NCBI RefSeq assembly: GCF_000418555.1
Contig: NZ_ATKM01000005.1
Span: 744,001 to 808,000, forward strand
DNA: 64,000 nucleotides
Direction: 5' to 3'
Source of the DNA: Pseudomonas sp. P818
GTDB taxonomy: Bacteria > Pseudomonadota > Gammaproteobacteria > Pseudomonadales > Pseudomonadaceae
Made by a program: the position numbers and the translations under genes. The notes beneath the pieces were generated by a model, which saw only the letters and a list, made by a program, of their open reading frames with translations, had not been told where the DNA came from and ran no database searches. Positions 9,821 to 18,765 of the stretch are shown piece by piece. How positions within the stretch are numbered: the first letter of the stretch is position 1; the number at the start of each line of letters is the position of its first letter.

Positions 9821-10615
9821 ATGTCCGACAACAAGATTCGCAAAACCCCCCGCAAGCCCGTCGTTTTGATGTCCATGGGCGCTCAAGAGCGCAAGGGCCA
9901 CGACTATCAAGTAATGACGCACAAATACATCCAGCCTCTGGTCGAGTTCTCCGGTTGCGTGCCGGTGCTGGTGCCTACCTGCTGTGGCACCGAGGACCTC
10001 GAGCAGTATCTGGACATGGCCGATGGCGTGTACCTGACCGGGGCCGGCAGCAATATCGACCCGGCGCTCTACGGGCAGGAGAACGAAACGCCGAATAAGG
10101 GCCAGGATCGTGACCGCGACCTGTTCGATCTGCCGCTGATTCGTGCCGCCATCGCCCGTGGCCTGCCGATCTTCGGCATCTGTCGGGGCATGCAGGAAAT
10201 CAACGTGGCGCTGGGCGGCGACATCTATCAGAAGGTCTACGCCGAGCCCGGCTTCAACGATCATCGCGAAAATCCCGATGACCCGGTCGAGGTTCAGTAC
10301 GCACCCAGCCACAGCGTGCGCCCGGTACCCGGAAGCTGGTTCGCCGAGTTGCTGGGCAAGGACGAGATTCAGGTCAACTCCCTGCATGGCCAGGCCATTC
10401 GCAACCTGGGCAAGGGGCTGGAGGTTCTGGCTACCGCCGAGGATGGTCTGATCGAGGCTGTGCACGCGCCGAGCCTGTCGCCTTTCCTGTTCGCAGTGCA
10501 GTGGCACCCGGAATGGCAGGCTGCGCTGAACCCTGATTCGGTGAAGATCTTCCAGGCTTTCGGCGACGCCTGTCACCGCCGCGTGGCCTCGCGCAACAGC
10601 CGTCAGGCTGCCTGA
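9821..10615 (+). CDS. Class I glutamine amidotransferase / gamma-glutamyl-GABA hydrolase family
   Basis: A 264-residue peptidase C26 family hydrolase. The nucleophile elbow is GICRGMQEIN (Cys near residue 121). The catalytic His-Glu pair is in VQWHPEWQ near residue 228. Members such as PuuD cleave gamma-glutamyl-GABA in the putrescine pathway; others act on gamma-glutamyl anilide or polyamine conjugates. There are no other polyamine genes beside it, so the substrate is not settled. The start is ATG 9821, preceded by an AAGGTGACGT stretch. The unusually long upstream region is described separately. Confidence 0.85.
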   Translation: MSDNKIRKTPRKPVVLMSMGAQERKGHDYQVMTHKYIQPLVEFSGCVPVLVPTCCGTEDLEQYLDMADGVYLTGAGSNIDPALYGQENETPNKGQDRDRDLFDLPLIRAAIARGLPIFGICRGMQEINVALGGDIYQKVYAEPGFNDHRENPDDPVEVQYAPSHSVRPVPGSWFAELLGKDEIQVNSLHGQAIRNLGKGLEVLATAEDGLIEAVHAPSLSPFLFAVQWHPEWQAALNPDSVKIFQAFGDACHRRVASRNSRQAA

Positions 10616-10638
10616 CCCCGCTCTGCCGTCGGCCCTTA

Positions 10639-11112
10639 TCAGTAAGGGCCTGGCGGCTGTGGCCAGTTCAGGGTGCCACTGTCGCTGAAGCGCCGGGTGC
10701 CGAACAGGCCGTCTGCCAGTTTGCCGCGCAGCCTGTAAGGCACCTCCTGGCCCGGTTGGTAGCCGGCCACGCCCCAGGCTTGGCGCATCACCGAAAACGC
10801 GGAAATGCTCACCGGCACGCTTACCACCGTTTCACCGAAGCGCGGCACGCTGCCGCTCTGGTCGCTGACGCCACTGGCCAGCGGCTGGCCGTTGACGTCC
10901 AGGTCCAGCGCCATACCGTTGAAGCTCACCGCGCTGTCGTTGGGGTTCTGTACCCGCAGCTTGACCGCGAAGCGCACCTCCAGGCCCTGACCGGGCAGGG
11001 GTTCCAGACCGACCAGATCGACCCGCAGTGGATCACGATTGCCCAGGCTGGCACAGGCGCTGAGGCCAGTGGCGAGCAGGCTGACAAGGCAAAGACGGAG
11101 CAGGCGGGGCAT
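10639..11112 (-). CDS. LEA14-type (LEA2) lipoprotein
   Basis: A 157-residue exported protein. The signal peptide ends in LSACAS (lipobox LSAC, Cys about residue 20). The mature part is a single beta-rich LEA2/WHy domain with the characteristic VKLRVQNPNDSAVSFNGM segment. Such periplasmic proteins are related to desiccation or stress proteins in plants; the bacterial role is not known. The gene converges with the amidotransferase, with 23 bases between stops, and is monocistronic. Confidence 0.85.
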   Translation of the reverse strand: MPRLLRLCLVSLLATGLSACASLGNRDPLRVDLVGLEPLPGQGLEVRFAVKLRVQNPNDSAVSFNGMALDLDVNGQPLASGVSDQSGSVPRFGETVVSVPVSISAFSVMRQAWGVAGYQPGQEVPYRLRGKLADGLFGTRRFSDSGTLNWPQPPGPY

Positions 11113-11166
11113 GGCGATCTTCCCTGGATTTTGTGGGCTCAGGATAGAAGACCGCTGCGCGCGTCA

Positions 11167-12012
11167 TTAGCTCCCGGCCCGTTGCCGGCTGCCCAGTACC
11201 AGCGCGATCCCGCCGAGCACGGCAACGGCGCTGAGCAGCAGACGCAGGCTCAGCGCTTCGCCCAGCAGCAGGCTGCCGCCGAGTGCGGCGAGAATCGGCA
11301 CGCTCAATTGCACAGTGGCCGCCTGGCTGGCGCGCAGGCCGGGCAGGGCGCTGTACCAGATGGCGTAACCGATGCCCGAGGTCAGAGCGCCGGACAGCAG
11401 TGCGTAGAACAGGCCAGGGCCGTCCCAGTCGAGCTGCGCCAATAGTAGCGCTGCCAGCAGCAACGCCAGCGGCGTTGCGCGCATGAAATTGCCGGCGGTT
11501 ACTGCCAGCGGATCACCCTGGCCGCGGCCAAGCAGGGAGTACGCACCCCAGGCGATACCGGCCAGTAGCATCAGCATTGCGGCCACAATCGGTGGTGCGC
11601 TGGCGCCGGGTAGCAGCAGTGCCAGCAGGCCAGCGGTGGCCAGTGCTGTACCGAGGCTGGCGGCCAGACCCATGCGTTCGCCGCGCAGCCAACCCCAGAA
11701 CAGCATGCTCAGCTGCACCGCGCCGAACAGCAGCAGGGCGCCGGCGCCGGTATCCAGTTGCAGGTAGGCGAAGGAAAAGGCGGCCGCATAGGTGAACAGC
11801 GCCAGGGCGCCAGGCCAGTTGCCGGCCATCGGCTGCCTGCCTTGGCGCAGTTTCAGCAACAGCCACAGGGTCACCGCGCCGCAGAGCAGGCGAATGGCGG
11901 TGAAGCTGGCCGCGTCGATTTCGGTTTCACGCAGTGCCAGGCGGCACAGCAGCGAGTTGCCGGCGAAAGCCAGCATGGCGAGGCAGGTGAGCAGCAGGAT
12001 ACGCGCAGGCAT
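11167..12012 (-). CDS. EamA/DMT-family transporter
   Basis: An inner-membrane protein of 281 residues with about ten hydrophobic segments and two EamA repeats. The first repeat starts LLTCLAMLAFAGNSLLCRLA and the second covers about residues 140-275. Typical roles are export of amino acids or metabolites; no substrate can be assigned. The start at 12012 was chosen because AAGGA lies 6-10 bases upstream and because the fold begins there. An upstream ATG at 12114 would add 34 hydrophilic residues. It is downstream of a Tsx-like gene on the same strand, 120 bp apart. Confidence 0.85.
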   Translation of the reverse strand: MPARILLLTCLAMLAFAGNSLLCRLALRETEIDAASFTAIRLLCGAVTLWLLLKLRQGRQPMAGNWPGALALFTYAAAFSFAYLQLDTGAGALLLFGAVQLSMLFWGWLRGERMGLAASLGTALATAGLLALLLPGASAPPIVAAMLMLLAGIAWGAYSLLGRGQGDPLAVTAGNFMRATPLALLLAALLLAQLDWDGPGLFYALLSGALTSGIGYAIWYSALPGLRASQAATVQLSVPILAALGGSLLLGEALSLRLLLSAVAVLGGIALVLGSRQRAGS

Positions 12013-12132
12013 CGTCCATCCTTGGGTGAAGGTCTGGTGATGCCGGGCAGCTAAACACGTCAGGCGGGCGGTGGGCATTGGCAGAAGGTCGCAAGTGACT
12101 GCGACCTTGGCCATTCACCCGCTGGGCATCAA

Positions 12133-12939
12133 TCAGAAGTGCGCCTTGACCAGCAGGCTGGCGGTGTTCTGGTCGGTCGGGCCAACGAAGTTGTCGCTGA
12201 CGAAACCGCCGTCCTTGATGCCGTACTTGTTCTTCCAGTAGTCGTACTCGATGCCGACGTACAGCTGTTTCTCACCCCACTTCATGGCCTTGCCCAGGTC
12301 GTACTTGATCTGCGGGTTGAAGTGCAGGTTGGCGTGGTAGTCGCCACGGCGGTTGCTGTCGTTATCCACCACCCAGTCCATGAAACCGTCGATGAGGATG
12401 TCGGACTCGCCGACCGCAATGGTGTAGGCCCACACCGGGGTGATCTGCCAGACGTTGTCGCCGGGGCGGCTGCCGTCGGTGTTGCGCAAGTAGGTATTGA
12501 GCTGGAAGTAGTCGAAGCCGGGAATGTCCAGGTCGACGGCCGGGCCGAGCAGGTAGGCATCGACGTCCTTCTCGCCGAACTCGTAGGTGAAGGCCAGCAG
12601 TACATCCTTGATCGGTCCGAAGGACAGATCGGCACCGCTGATCTTGCCGAACGACAGTCGCGGGCTGAATTCGCCGTAGTAGGTATGGCCGTCGCCGTTA
12701 CCGTTGCGTGCGTCGGTGTTGTACTTGATCAGATCGGTAAAGAAGAACAGGTCACCGAAGCTCCAGCCGCTGGCGTGCTCGAAGGTAATGGTCTGCTGGA
12801 TTTCCGGATCGATCTTGTAGTCGTGGCCATAGAGGTAGGTCAGGCTGTTGTTCTGCCAGTGCAGCAGATCACCGGCCATTGCCTGGCCGCCGGCCAGCAG
12901 AGCGCTGGCGAGTACCAGCGAAGGGAGGGTGCGGTTCAT
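12133..12939 (-). CDS. Tsx/OmpK-family outer-membrane channel
   Basis: A 268-residue outer-membrane beta-barrel. A Sec signal peptide (about residues 1-22) ends in QAMAGD. The mature N-terminus LLHWQNNSLTYLYG and the C-terminal strand ending in Phe (LLVKAHF) fit Tsx-like nucleoside-specific channels. The barrel segments contain the GEKDVDAYLLGPAVDLD pattern of the family. It probably lets nucleosides or related solutes through the outer membrane. The 356 bp upstream region is shared with the divergent SDR gene. Confidence 0.82.
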   Translation of the reverse strand: MNRTLPSLVLASALLAGGQAMAGDLLHWQNNSLTYLYGHDYKIDPEIQQTITFEHASGWSFGDLFFFTDLIKYNTDARNGNGDGHTYYGEFSPRLSFGKISGADLSFGPIKDVLLAFTYEFGEKDVDAYLLGPAVDLDIPGFDYFQLNTYLRNTDGSRPGDNVWQITPVWAYTIAVGESDILIDGFMDWVVDNDSNRRGDYHANLHFNPQIKYDLGKAMKWGEKQLYVGIEYDYWKNKYGIKDGGFVSDNFVGPTDQNTASLLVKAHF

Positions 12940-13295
12940 GGAAGCTCCTGGTGGTTAAGACGTGTCGTTATGGTTGTTAAACCTGTCCGTCTGGTCAGGC
13001 TGGTGCTGCCAGAGCAAAAACGGCGCCAATTCTGGTGATTGCTGATATCCGTTGCAATTCAATTGGATGCGTAGCTTTTCCGGGTGCTTCGGACAGGCTT
13101 CTCCGCACCGTTTTCTGACCGAGAGGACAAATACAGCCATAACTTGGTGCGCAACCCTTTGGCGGATATCGATCTGCGTCTTTGCAGGTGTGCTGGATTA
13201 TTTTGATTATGGTCGTCATATAATAATTGAATTATGGTTGTAATCTAATCGGTGAGAGGATGTTCTCTCACTCATCACGCTCCTGGAGACTCACC
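12940..13295. other. 356 bp divergent intergenic region
   Basis: No gene is supported here. Short frames of 60-75 codons occur on both strands, without ribosome sites. The left part is moderately AT-rich and should contain the promoter of the Tsx-like gene. The right part contains the tandem AT-rich operator-like repeats at 13206-13249. Confidence 0.45.
13206..13249. promoter_or_regulatory. Tandem operator-like repeats upstream of the SDR gene
   Basis: Two 19 bp copies of ATTATGGTYGTMATMTAAT (13206-13224 and 13231-13249) match at 16 of 19 positions and start exactly 25 bp apart. The first copy is itself a dyad (ATTAT-N9-ATAAT). A third palindrome, ATAATT-G-AATTAT (13223-13235), bridges them. 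The AT content is far above the surroundings. They are 47-90 bp ahead of the SDR start and could bind the TetR protein encoded just downstream of that gene. Confidence 0.55.
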
Positions 13296-14093
13296 ATGAA
13301 TGACCAAGCCACCCACGGAACCGCTCTGATCACTGGCGCCTCAACCGGTATCGGTGCGACCTATGCCGAGCGCCTGGCCCGACGCGGACACGACCTGCTG
13401 CTGGTGGCACGCGATGCCCAGCGTCTCAACGCCTTGGCCGAGCGCCTCGGTGCCGAGTACGGCGTTGCGGTCGAGGTAATGCCTGCCGATCTGACCAACA
13501 AGGCCGATGTGCTCAAGGTAGAGCACCGCCTGCGTGAGGATTCGACTATCACTCTGCTGGTCAACAATGCCGGTGTCGCCATGAACGGCACGCTGGCGGC
13601 TGCCGATCTGGATCAGGCCGAGGCGATGATACAGCTCAATGTGGTGGCGCTGACTCGCCTGGCCGCGGCGGCGGCAGCCAATTTCTCCGCGGCCGGGCGC
13701 GGCGGCATCATCAACCTCGGCTCGGTGGTGGCGCTGGCGCCCGAGATGTTCAACGCCGTGTACAGCGCGACCAAGGCCTATGTGCTAAGCCTGACCCAAA
13801 CGCTGGCTGGCGAGCTGCGCGAAAGCGGAGTGCAGCTGCAGGCGGTGATGCCGGGCGTGACCCGCACCGAGATCTGGGAGCGCAGCGGCACCGATGCCTC
13901 GGCGCTGCCACCATCGATGATCATCGAAGTGGGCGAAATGGTTGATGCGGCGTTGGCTGGTTTCGATCAGGGTGAACTGGTGACCATACCCTCGCTGCCG
14001 GATGCAGCCGACTGGGACGCCTTCGTCAAGGCGCGAGCAGCGTTGGGGCCGAACCTTTCACGCAACCAGGCGGCGGCGCGCTACAAACAATGA
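13296..14093 (+). CDS. Short-chain dehydrogenase/reductase
   Basis: A 265-residue classical SDR. The cofactor motif TGASTGIG lies at residues about 13-20. NNAG occurs near residue 90 and the catalytic YSATK near 156. It uses NAD(P)H to reduce a carbonyl or oxidise an alcohol; the substrate is unknown. The start is ATG 13296 with CTGGAG 8-13 bases upstream; an earlier in-frame ATG at 13227 overlaps the operator-like repeats. The TetR gene converges from the right with 74 bases between the stops. Tandem operator-like sites upstream suggest repression by that TetR protein, which is inference. Confidence 0.9.
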   Translation: MNDQATHGTALITGASTGIGATYAERLARRGHDLLLVARDAQRLNALAERLGAEYGVAVEVMPADLTNKADVLKVEHRLREDSTITLLVNNAGVAMNGTLAAADLDQAEAMIQLNVVALTRLAAAAAANFSAAGRGGIINLGSVVALAPEMFNAVYSATKAYVLSLTQTLAGELRESGVQLQAVMPGVTRTEIWERSGTDASALPPSMIIEVGEMVDAALAGFDQGELVTIPSLPDAADWDAFVKARAALGPNLSRNQAAARYKQ

Positions 14094-14167
14094 GCAATTG
14101 AGGCCCTTTTTAACGCAGTATTGCCAACGCAGATGGTTTTTCAACGGCCAGTCAGAGGCGGTAGTCG

Positions 14168-14734
14168 TTACCGCTTCTGTGCCTTTTCCATCAGCAGGCG
14201 TCGAGTCGTTTTCAGCAGACGGTCTGACAGATCGGGGTCTTTGACGCTGCGCGACAACAGCAGGGCGCCGACCATGGCCGACAGCATCAGCACGCTTTCA
14301 TCTTCAGCATCGTCGCCTGGCAGGTTGCTTTCGATCAGGGCCAGGCGATTACGCACCATCGTGTCGGTGGTGGCACTGGGTTCGCCACGCTGCCCCAGCT
14401 CAGCAGACATGGTTGGCAGTGGACATCCAGCGCCAGGGTTGGCGCGGTGGGCACTGGACAGGTATTGGGCGATAAAGCTCGGCAGCGCTGCCCCGGCATC
14501 CTTCTCCAATGCCTCGGTGCTGCTTGCCAGCTCCTGCACGGCATGCTGCAGGGCGGTTTCCACCAGATCGTCCTTGGACTTGAAGTGGGCGTAGAAGCCA
14601 CCGTGCGTCAGGCCCAGCGCTTTCATCAGCGGCTGCAGGCCGGTGGCACCGACGCCGTCGCGGCGAAAGCGCAGAGCCGCTTCCTCGATGATGCGTTGAT
14701 GAGTCTTGGCCTTGTGATCTTCCGAGTAGCGCAT
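14168..14734 (-). CDS. TetR-family regulator
   Basis: A 188-residue repressor. The N-terminal helix-turn-helix is at residues about 8-54, with GVGATGLQPLMKALGLTHGG and FYAHFKSKDDLVETAL. The C-terminal ligand domain contains AGCPLPTMSAELG, typical of TetR members close to YcdC/NemR-like groups. A cysteine in that segment could be redox or electrophile sensing. The gene converges with the SDR gene rather than diverging from it, so the operator is expected at 13206-13249, more than 900 bp away, or at its own promoter near 14735-14800. Confidence 0.88.
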   Translation of the reverse strand: MRYSEDHKAKTHQRIIEEAALRFRRDGVGATGLQPLMKALGLTHGGFYAHFKSKDDLVETALQHAVQELASSTEALEKDAGAALPSFIAQYLSSAHRANPGAGCPLPTMSAELGQRGEPSATTDTMVRNRLALIESNLPGDDAEDESVLMLSAMVGALLLSRSVKDPDLSDRLLKTTRRLLMEKAQKR

Positions 14735-14882
14735 GGGATTTCTCGTCGTTCAGATGCTGCCCGTCATCTTACACCTGCAGCGCTGTTATGGCGTGGGGCG
14801 CTCATGTCGAGAGTCAGGTAGGTGGTTTCGAAGCACTGAACAAGGGCGTGGAATTCCTGGTCCGGATCGCCTCCAAGCTACT

Positions 14883-15248
14883 TCAGGGCACGTGATCAAG
14901 ATTGACCGGTTCGCCTGGCTTGATATGCAGCCTGTTACGGATATCGGCAAAGACCTTGTCGTACTCGTCGTGGCCGCGCATGACCGGACTGCAGTTGGGC
15001 GGCAGGCCGTGGCGTGCGGCGATGCGGGTGGCGACGCTGGCAAAGTTGAAGGCGACGTCGCGGTGCAGTTCGAAGGCCTCCTCGAAGTGCCTGCCGTCCA
15101 CGTCACCGACCAGGCGCATGTGCAGCATGCTGCCCTCTGATGCGTCCTGACGTATGTCGTAGTAGAAGTCGACGGAAAAGGAAGGCGCCAGGCGCAAACC
15201 TTCCGGGCGGTCCAGATTGTCGCGGTGTAGATGGCCTGGGGTGAACAT
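14883..15248 (-). CDS. DUF5064-type conserved hypothetical protein
   Basis: A 121-residue soluble protein beginning MFTPGHLHRDNL, with a beta-rich middle (FSVDFYYDIRQ, LVGDVDGRHFEEAF). I recognise this pattern as a Pseudomonas-restricted family annotated DUF5064. No catalytic motif is visible. AGGAG lies 8 bases before the ATG at 15248. It lies 47 bases past the stop of arcC on the same strand and might be read through from the arc operon. The function is unknown. Confidence 0.75.
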   Translation of the reverse strand: MFTPGHLHRDNLDRPEGLRLAPSFSVDFYYDIRQDASEGSMLHMRLVGDVDGRHFEEAFELHRDVAFNFASVATRIAARHGLPPNCSPVMRGHDEYDKVFADIRNRLHIKPGEPVNLDHVP

Positions 15249-15295
15249 TTCTGTGCTCCTGCGAGAAGTCGGCGAGGCCTGGACCTCGCCGCGGA

Positions 15296-16222
15296 TCAGC
15301 GGTAGTCGATACCTTCCGTATCCAGACCGATACGGGTGCCCGAGCTGCCCTGAACGATGGCTTCGATGTTCTCCAGCGAGCCGATCACGGCTGTATTGCC
15401 GGTGTTGCGGGCGAACTCGCAGGCGGCCTGCACCTTGGGCCCCATCGAGCCGGCGGCGAAACCGAGCTTTTCGATTTCGTCAGGGTGGGCGGCGGCGATG
15501 GATCGCTGTCCGGGTTTGCCCCACTCGACATAGGCCGCGTCCACATCGGTGGCGATCACCAGCAGGTCGGCGTTGAGCTGTTCGGCCAGCAGGGCCGAGC
15601 ACAGGTCCTTGTCGATCACCGCTTCGACGCCACGCAGCTGGTTGCCGTCGTACATCGTCGGGATGCCACCGCCACCGGCGCAGATCACCACGCTGCCTTT
15701 TTCCAGCAACCACTTGATCGGGCGGATCTCGAAGATGCGCTGCGGTCTTGGGCTGGCCACCACGCGGCGAAACTTGTCGCCGTCCGGAGCGATGTTCCAG
15801 CCCTTCTCGGCGGCCAGGCGCTCGGCTTCCTCCTTGGCATAGACCGGGCCGATGGGTTTGGTCGGTTTCTTGAACGCCGGGTCGCCGCTGTCCACTTCGA
15901 CCTGGGTGAGGATGGTGGCGAACGGCACTTCGAACGGCAGCAGGTTGCCCAGCTCCTGTTCGATCATGTAGCCGATCATGCCTTCGGTCTCGGCACCGAG
16001 CACGTCCAGTGGGTAGGGGTTGGCCGCGTCATAGGCGTTGCCCTGCAGGGCCAGCAGGCCGACCTGCGGGCCGTTGCCGTGGGCAATCACCAGTTCGTTG
16101 CCGGGCGCCACCTTGGCGATCTGCTCGCAGGCGATGCGCACGTTCTCTCGTTGATTTTCCGCGGTCATGGCTTCGCCGCGGCGTAACAGGGCGTTGCCGC
16201 CCAGGGCAATGACGAGTCGCAT
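15296..16222 (-). CDS. arcC: Carbamate kinase
   Basis: Last enzyme of the arginine deiminase pathway: carbamoyl phosphate + ADP gives ATP, CO2 and ammonia. It has 308 residues. The N-terminus [16 protein letters not shown] and the segment [10 protein letters not shown] are family signatures of the amino-acid kinase fold. The start at 16222 has a GGAGAACACC leader and matches other ArcC proteins; an open frame reaches further upstream through a repeat and is not coding. It is the fourth gene of arcDABC, 145 bp after arcB with two palindromic repeats in between, which may uncouple its expression. Confidence 0.96.
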   Translation of the reverse strand: MRLVIALGGNALLRRGEAMTAENQRENVRIACEQIAKVAPGNELVIAHGNGPQVGLLALQGNAYDAANPYPLDVLGAETEGMIGYMIEQELGNLLPFEVPFATILTQVEVDSGDPAFKKPTKPIGPVYAKEEAERLAAEKGWNIAPDGDKFRRVVASPRPQRIFEIRPIKWLLEKGSVVICAGGGGIPTMYDGNQLRGVEAVIDKDLCSALLAEQLNADLLVIATDVDAAYVEWGKPGQRSIAAAHPDEIEKLGFAAGSMGPKVQAACEFARNTGNTAVIGSLENIEAIVQGSSGTRIGLDTEGIDYR

Positions 16223-16301
16223 GGTGTTCTCCTTGTCGCTCGGATTGAATCCGGGGGCTTTGGTCTGGGCTCGGCGTCGCCGGCCAGACCCTCTCCCCCG
16301 G

Positions 16302-16361
16302 CCCCTCTCCCATGAATGGGAGAGGGGAGACAAGCCCATCCCCGGATGACATCCGGGCTAC
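16302..16361. repeat. Two palindromic repeats between arcB and arcC
   Basis: An 11 bp perfect stem CCCCTCTCCCA (16302-16312) with its complement at 16317-16327 and loop TGAA is of the widely dispersed CTCTCCC type. It is followed by CCCGGATGACATCCGGG (16341-16357) plus CTAC, one copy of the CCGGAT repeat seen also near 38780, 43940 and 53260. In an operon mRNA these hairpins may protect or terminate upstream message. Confidence 0.75.
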
Positions 16362-16367
16362 GTGAAC

Positions 16368-17378
16368 CTAGATATCCGCCAGGGTCGAGACGAGGATCGC
16401 CTTGATCGTGTGCATGCGGTTTTCCGCCTGCTCGAAGGCGATGTTCCACGGTGACTCGAAGACGTCCTCGGTGACTTCGATGCCGTTGGCCAGGTGCGGA
16501 TATTGCTCGGCGATCTGCTTGCCGACCTTGGTCTCGCTGTTGTGGAAGGCGGGCAGGCAGTGCATGAATTTCACCCGCGGATTACCGGCGGCCTTCATGA
16601 TTTCGGCATTGACCTGATAGGGCAGCAGTTCCTGGATGCGCTCGCCCCAGGCCTCGACCGGCTCACCCATGGAAACCCAGACGTCGGTGTGAACGAAGTC
16701 CACGCCCTTGACCGCTTCCTTCGGATCTTCGGTGAGCAGGATGCGTGCGCCGCTTTCCTCCGCGAATTTCTTGCACGCGGCAACGTGCTCGTCGCTCGGC
16801 CACAGTGCCTTGGGCGCGGCGATGCGCACGTCCATGCCGAGTTTGGCGCCGATCAGCAGCAGCGAGTTGCCCATGTTGTTGCGCGCATCACCCAGGTAGG
16901 CGTAGGCAATGTCGTGCAGCGGCTTGTCGGCGTGCTCGCGCATGGTCAGTACGTCGGCGAGCATCTGCGTCGGGTGATATTCGTCGGTCAGGCCGTTGAA
17001 CACCGGCACGCCGGCGTACTGGGCCAGTTCTTCGACGATTTCCTGCTTGAAGCCGCGGTACTCGATGGCGTCGTACATGCGCCCGAGCACACGGGCGGTG
17101 TCCTTCATCGATTCCTTGTGGCCGATCTGCGACGAGTTGGGGTCGATGTAGGTGACGTTGGCCCCCTGATCGTATGCCGCTACTTCGAAAGCACAGCGGG
17201 TACGGGTGGAGGTCTTCTCGAAAATCAGCGCGATGTTCTTGCGCTTGAGGTGCTGTTGCTCGGTGCCGGTGTACTTGGCGCGCTTGAGGTCGCGCGAGAG
17301 GTCGAGCAGGTAACGCAGCTCGCGGGTGCTGTGGTGCATCAGGCTGAGCAGGTTACGGTTGTGCATGTTGAACGCCAT
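16368..17378 (-). CDS. arcB: Catabolic ornithine carbamoyltransferase
   Basis: Converts citrulline and phosphate to ornithine and carbamoyl phosphate in anaerobic arginine breakdown. It has 336 residues, the length of the catabolic type. The carbamoyl-phosphate motif STRTR is near residue 56, HPTQ is at about 134, and HCLPAFH at about 273. The neighbouring arcA and arcC support the catabolic rather than biosynthetic (argF) role. It lies 63 bp after arcA in the arcDABC order known from P. aeruginosa. No anomalies are seen. Confidence 0.97.
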   Translation of the reverse strand: MAFNMHNRNLLSLMHHSTRELRYLLDLSRDLKRAKYTGTEQQHLKRKNIALIFEKTSTRTRCAFEVAAYDQGANVTYIDPNSSQIGHKESMKDTARVLGRMYDAIEYRGFKQEIVEELAQYAGVPVFNGLTDEYHPTQMLADVLTMREHADKPLHDIAYAYLGDARNNMGNSLLLIGAKLGMDVRIAAPKALWPSDEHVAACKKFAEESGARILLTEDPKEAVKGVDFVHTDVWVSMGEPVEAWGERIQELLPYQVNAEIMKAAGNPRVKFMHCLPAFHNSETKVGKQIAEQYPHLANGIEVTEDVFESPWNIAFEQAENRMHTIKAILVSTLADI

Positions 17379-17441
17379 GGTCTCTCTCCTTTTGGGGCTT
17401 CGAAACGCCCTGGCGACGGATAGCCGCCAGGGCTGGCTGGA

Positions 17442-18692
17442 TCAGTAATCGATGGGGTCGCGGATGATCGGGCAGGTCATGCAGTGGCCGCCGCCACGAC
17501 CGCGGCCCAGTTCGCTGGCGCTGATGGTGATGACCTCGACGCCGGCCTTGCGTAGCAGGGTATTGGTGTAGGTGTTGCGGTCGTAGCCAATGACCACGCC
17601 CGGCTCCAGGCAGACCACGTTGTTGCCGTCATCCCATTGCTCGCGCTCGGCCTCGTAGGCGTCGCCACCGGTTTCCACCACCCGCAGTTGCTTGAGGCCG
17701 AGGCACTCGGCGACGACCTCGACGAACGGCTTTTCCTCGCGGCGCACGTCGATGCCGCCGGGGCGGCTTTCGTCCGGGCGCAGGATGAAGGGCACGATGC
17801 TGTTGGCCACTTCCGGGAAGATGGTCACCAGGTCGCGGTCGCAGAAGCTGAACACGGTGTCCAGGTGCATCGCGGCGCGCGAACGGCCAAGGCCTGCGAC
17901 CACCACCTTGTCTGCCGCGCCCTTGGCGAACAGGGCGCGTGCCACCTGGCCGATGGCCTGGTGCGAGGTGCGCTCGCCCATGCCGATCAGCACGGTGCCG
18001 TTGCCGATGGGCATCACGTCGCCACCCTCAAGGGTGGCCGAGCCATGATCCTTGTCCGGGTCGCCATACCAGATCTCGAAGGGTTCGTTGGCGAAGTCCG
18101 GGTGGAAGGTGTAGATGGCGCTGGCGAGCAGGGTTTCCTGACGGCGTGCCGGCCAGTACATCGGGTTTAGGGTGACGCCGCCATAGATCCAGCAGGTGGT
18201 GTCGCGAGTGAACTGGGTGTTGGGCAGCGGCGGGAAGATGAAGCTGGCTTCGCCCAGGTAGGCGTTGAACATCTTCGCCGCCTCGGAATCCTTGTGCCGG
18301 GCCAGGTCGGCACCGGATACGCCACCGATCAGGAACTCGGCGATGCGCCGTGGCTCCAGGCCTTCGATAAAGGAACGCACTTCGTTCTGCAGGCCGAGGC
18401 CGACGCTGTTGGGGGTGATCTTGCGGTCGAGAATCCACTTCAGCGCATGGGGATCGCTGACGGTTTCTTCCAGCAGGTTGTGCATCTCCACGACTTCCAC
18501 GCCGCGTTCGCGCATCTTGGTCATGAAGTCGAAGTGGTCGCGTTTGGCCTGGGAGACCCAGATCACGTCATCGAACAGCAGTTCGTCGCAGTTGGCGGGA
18601 GTCAGGCGCAGATGGGCGAGGCCCGGTGAGCAGACCATCACCTTGTGCAGCTTGCCGGCTTCGGAATGAACGCCGAGGGCTTTCTTGGACAT
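17442..18692 (-). CDS. arcA: Arginine deiminase
   Basis: Hydrolyses arginine to citrulline and ammonia, the first step of the deiminase pathway. It has 416 residues. The guanidine-modifying enzyme fold is supported by [19 protein letters not shown] at the N-terminus, FTRDTTCWI near residue 163, [11 protein letters not shown] around 223, and the catalytic cysteine in GGGHCMTCP near residue 404. It is the second gene of arcDABC, 73 bp after arcD. Expression is expected under low oxygen and arginine through Anr and ArgR. Confidence 0.97.
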   Translation of the reverse strand: MSKKALGVHSEAGKLHKVMVCSPGLAHLRLTPANCDELLFDDVIWVSQAKRDHFDFMTKMRERGVEVVEMHNLLEETVSDPHALKWILDRKITPNSVGLGLQNEVRSFIEGLEPRRIAEFLIGGVSGADLARHKDSEAAKMFNAYLGEASFIFPPLPNTQFTRDTTCWIYGGVTLNPMYWPARRQETLLASAIYTFHPDFANEPFEIWYGDPDKDHGSATLEGGDVMPIGNGTVLIGMGERTSHQAIGQVARALFAKGAADKVVVAGLGRSRAAMHLDTVFSFCDRDLVTIFPEVANSIVPFILRPDESRPGGIDVRREEKPFVEVVAECLGLKQLRVVETGGDAYEAEREQWDDGNNVVCLEPGVVIGYDRNTYTNTLLRKAGVEVITISASELGRGRGGGHCMTCPIIRDPIDY

Positions 18693-18765
18693 GTCGAACT
18701 CCTTCTCGTAGAGCGAGCTTTCAGGCTGGCTGGCGACCCGTGCGGGCCGCTCACGGCCAGCGTTT

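Noticed and set aside
13052..13243. 63-codon + frame in the Tsx/SDR intergenic region
   Set aside because: No ribosome site and it runs through the operator-like repeats.
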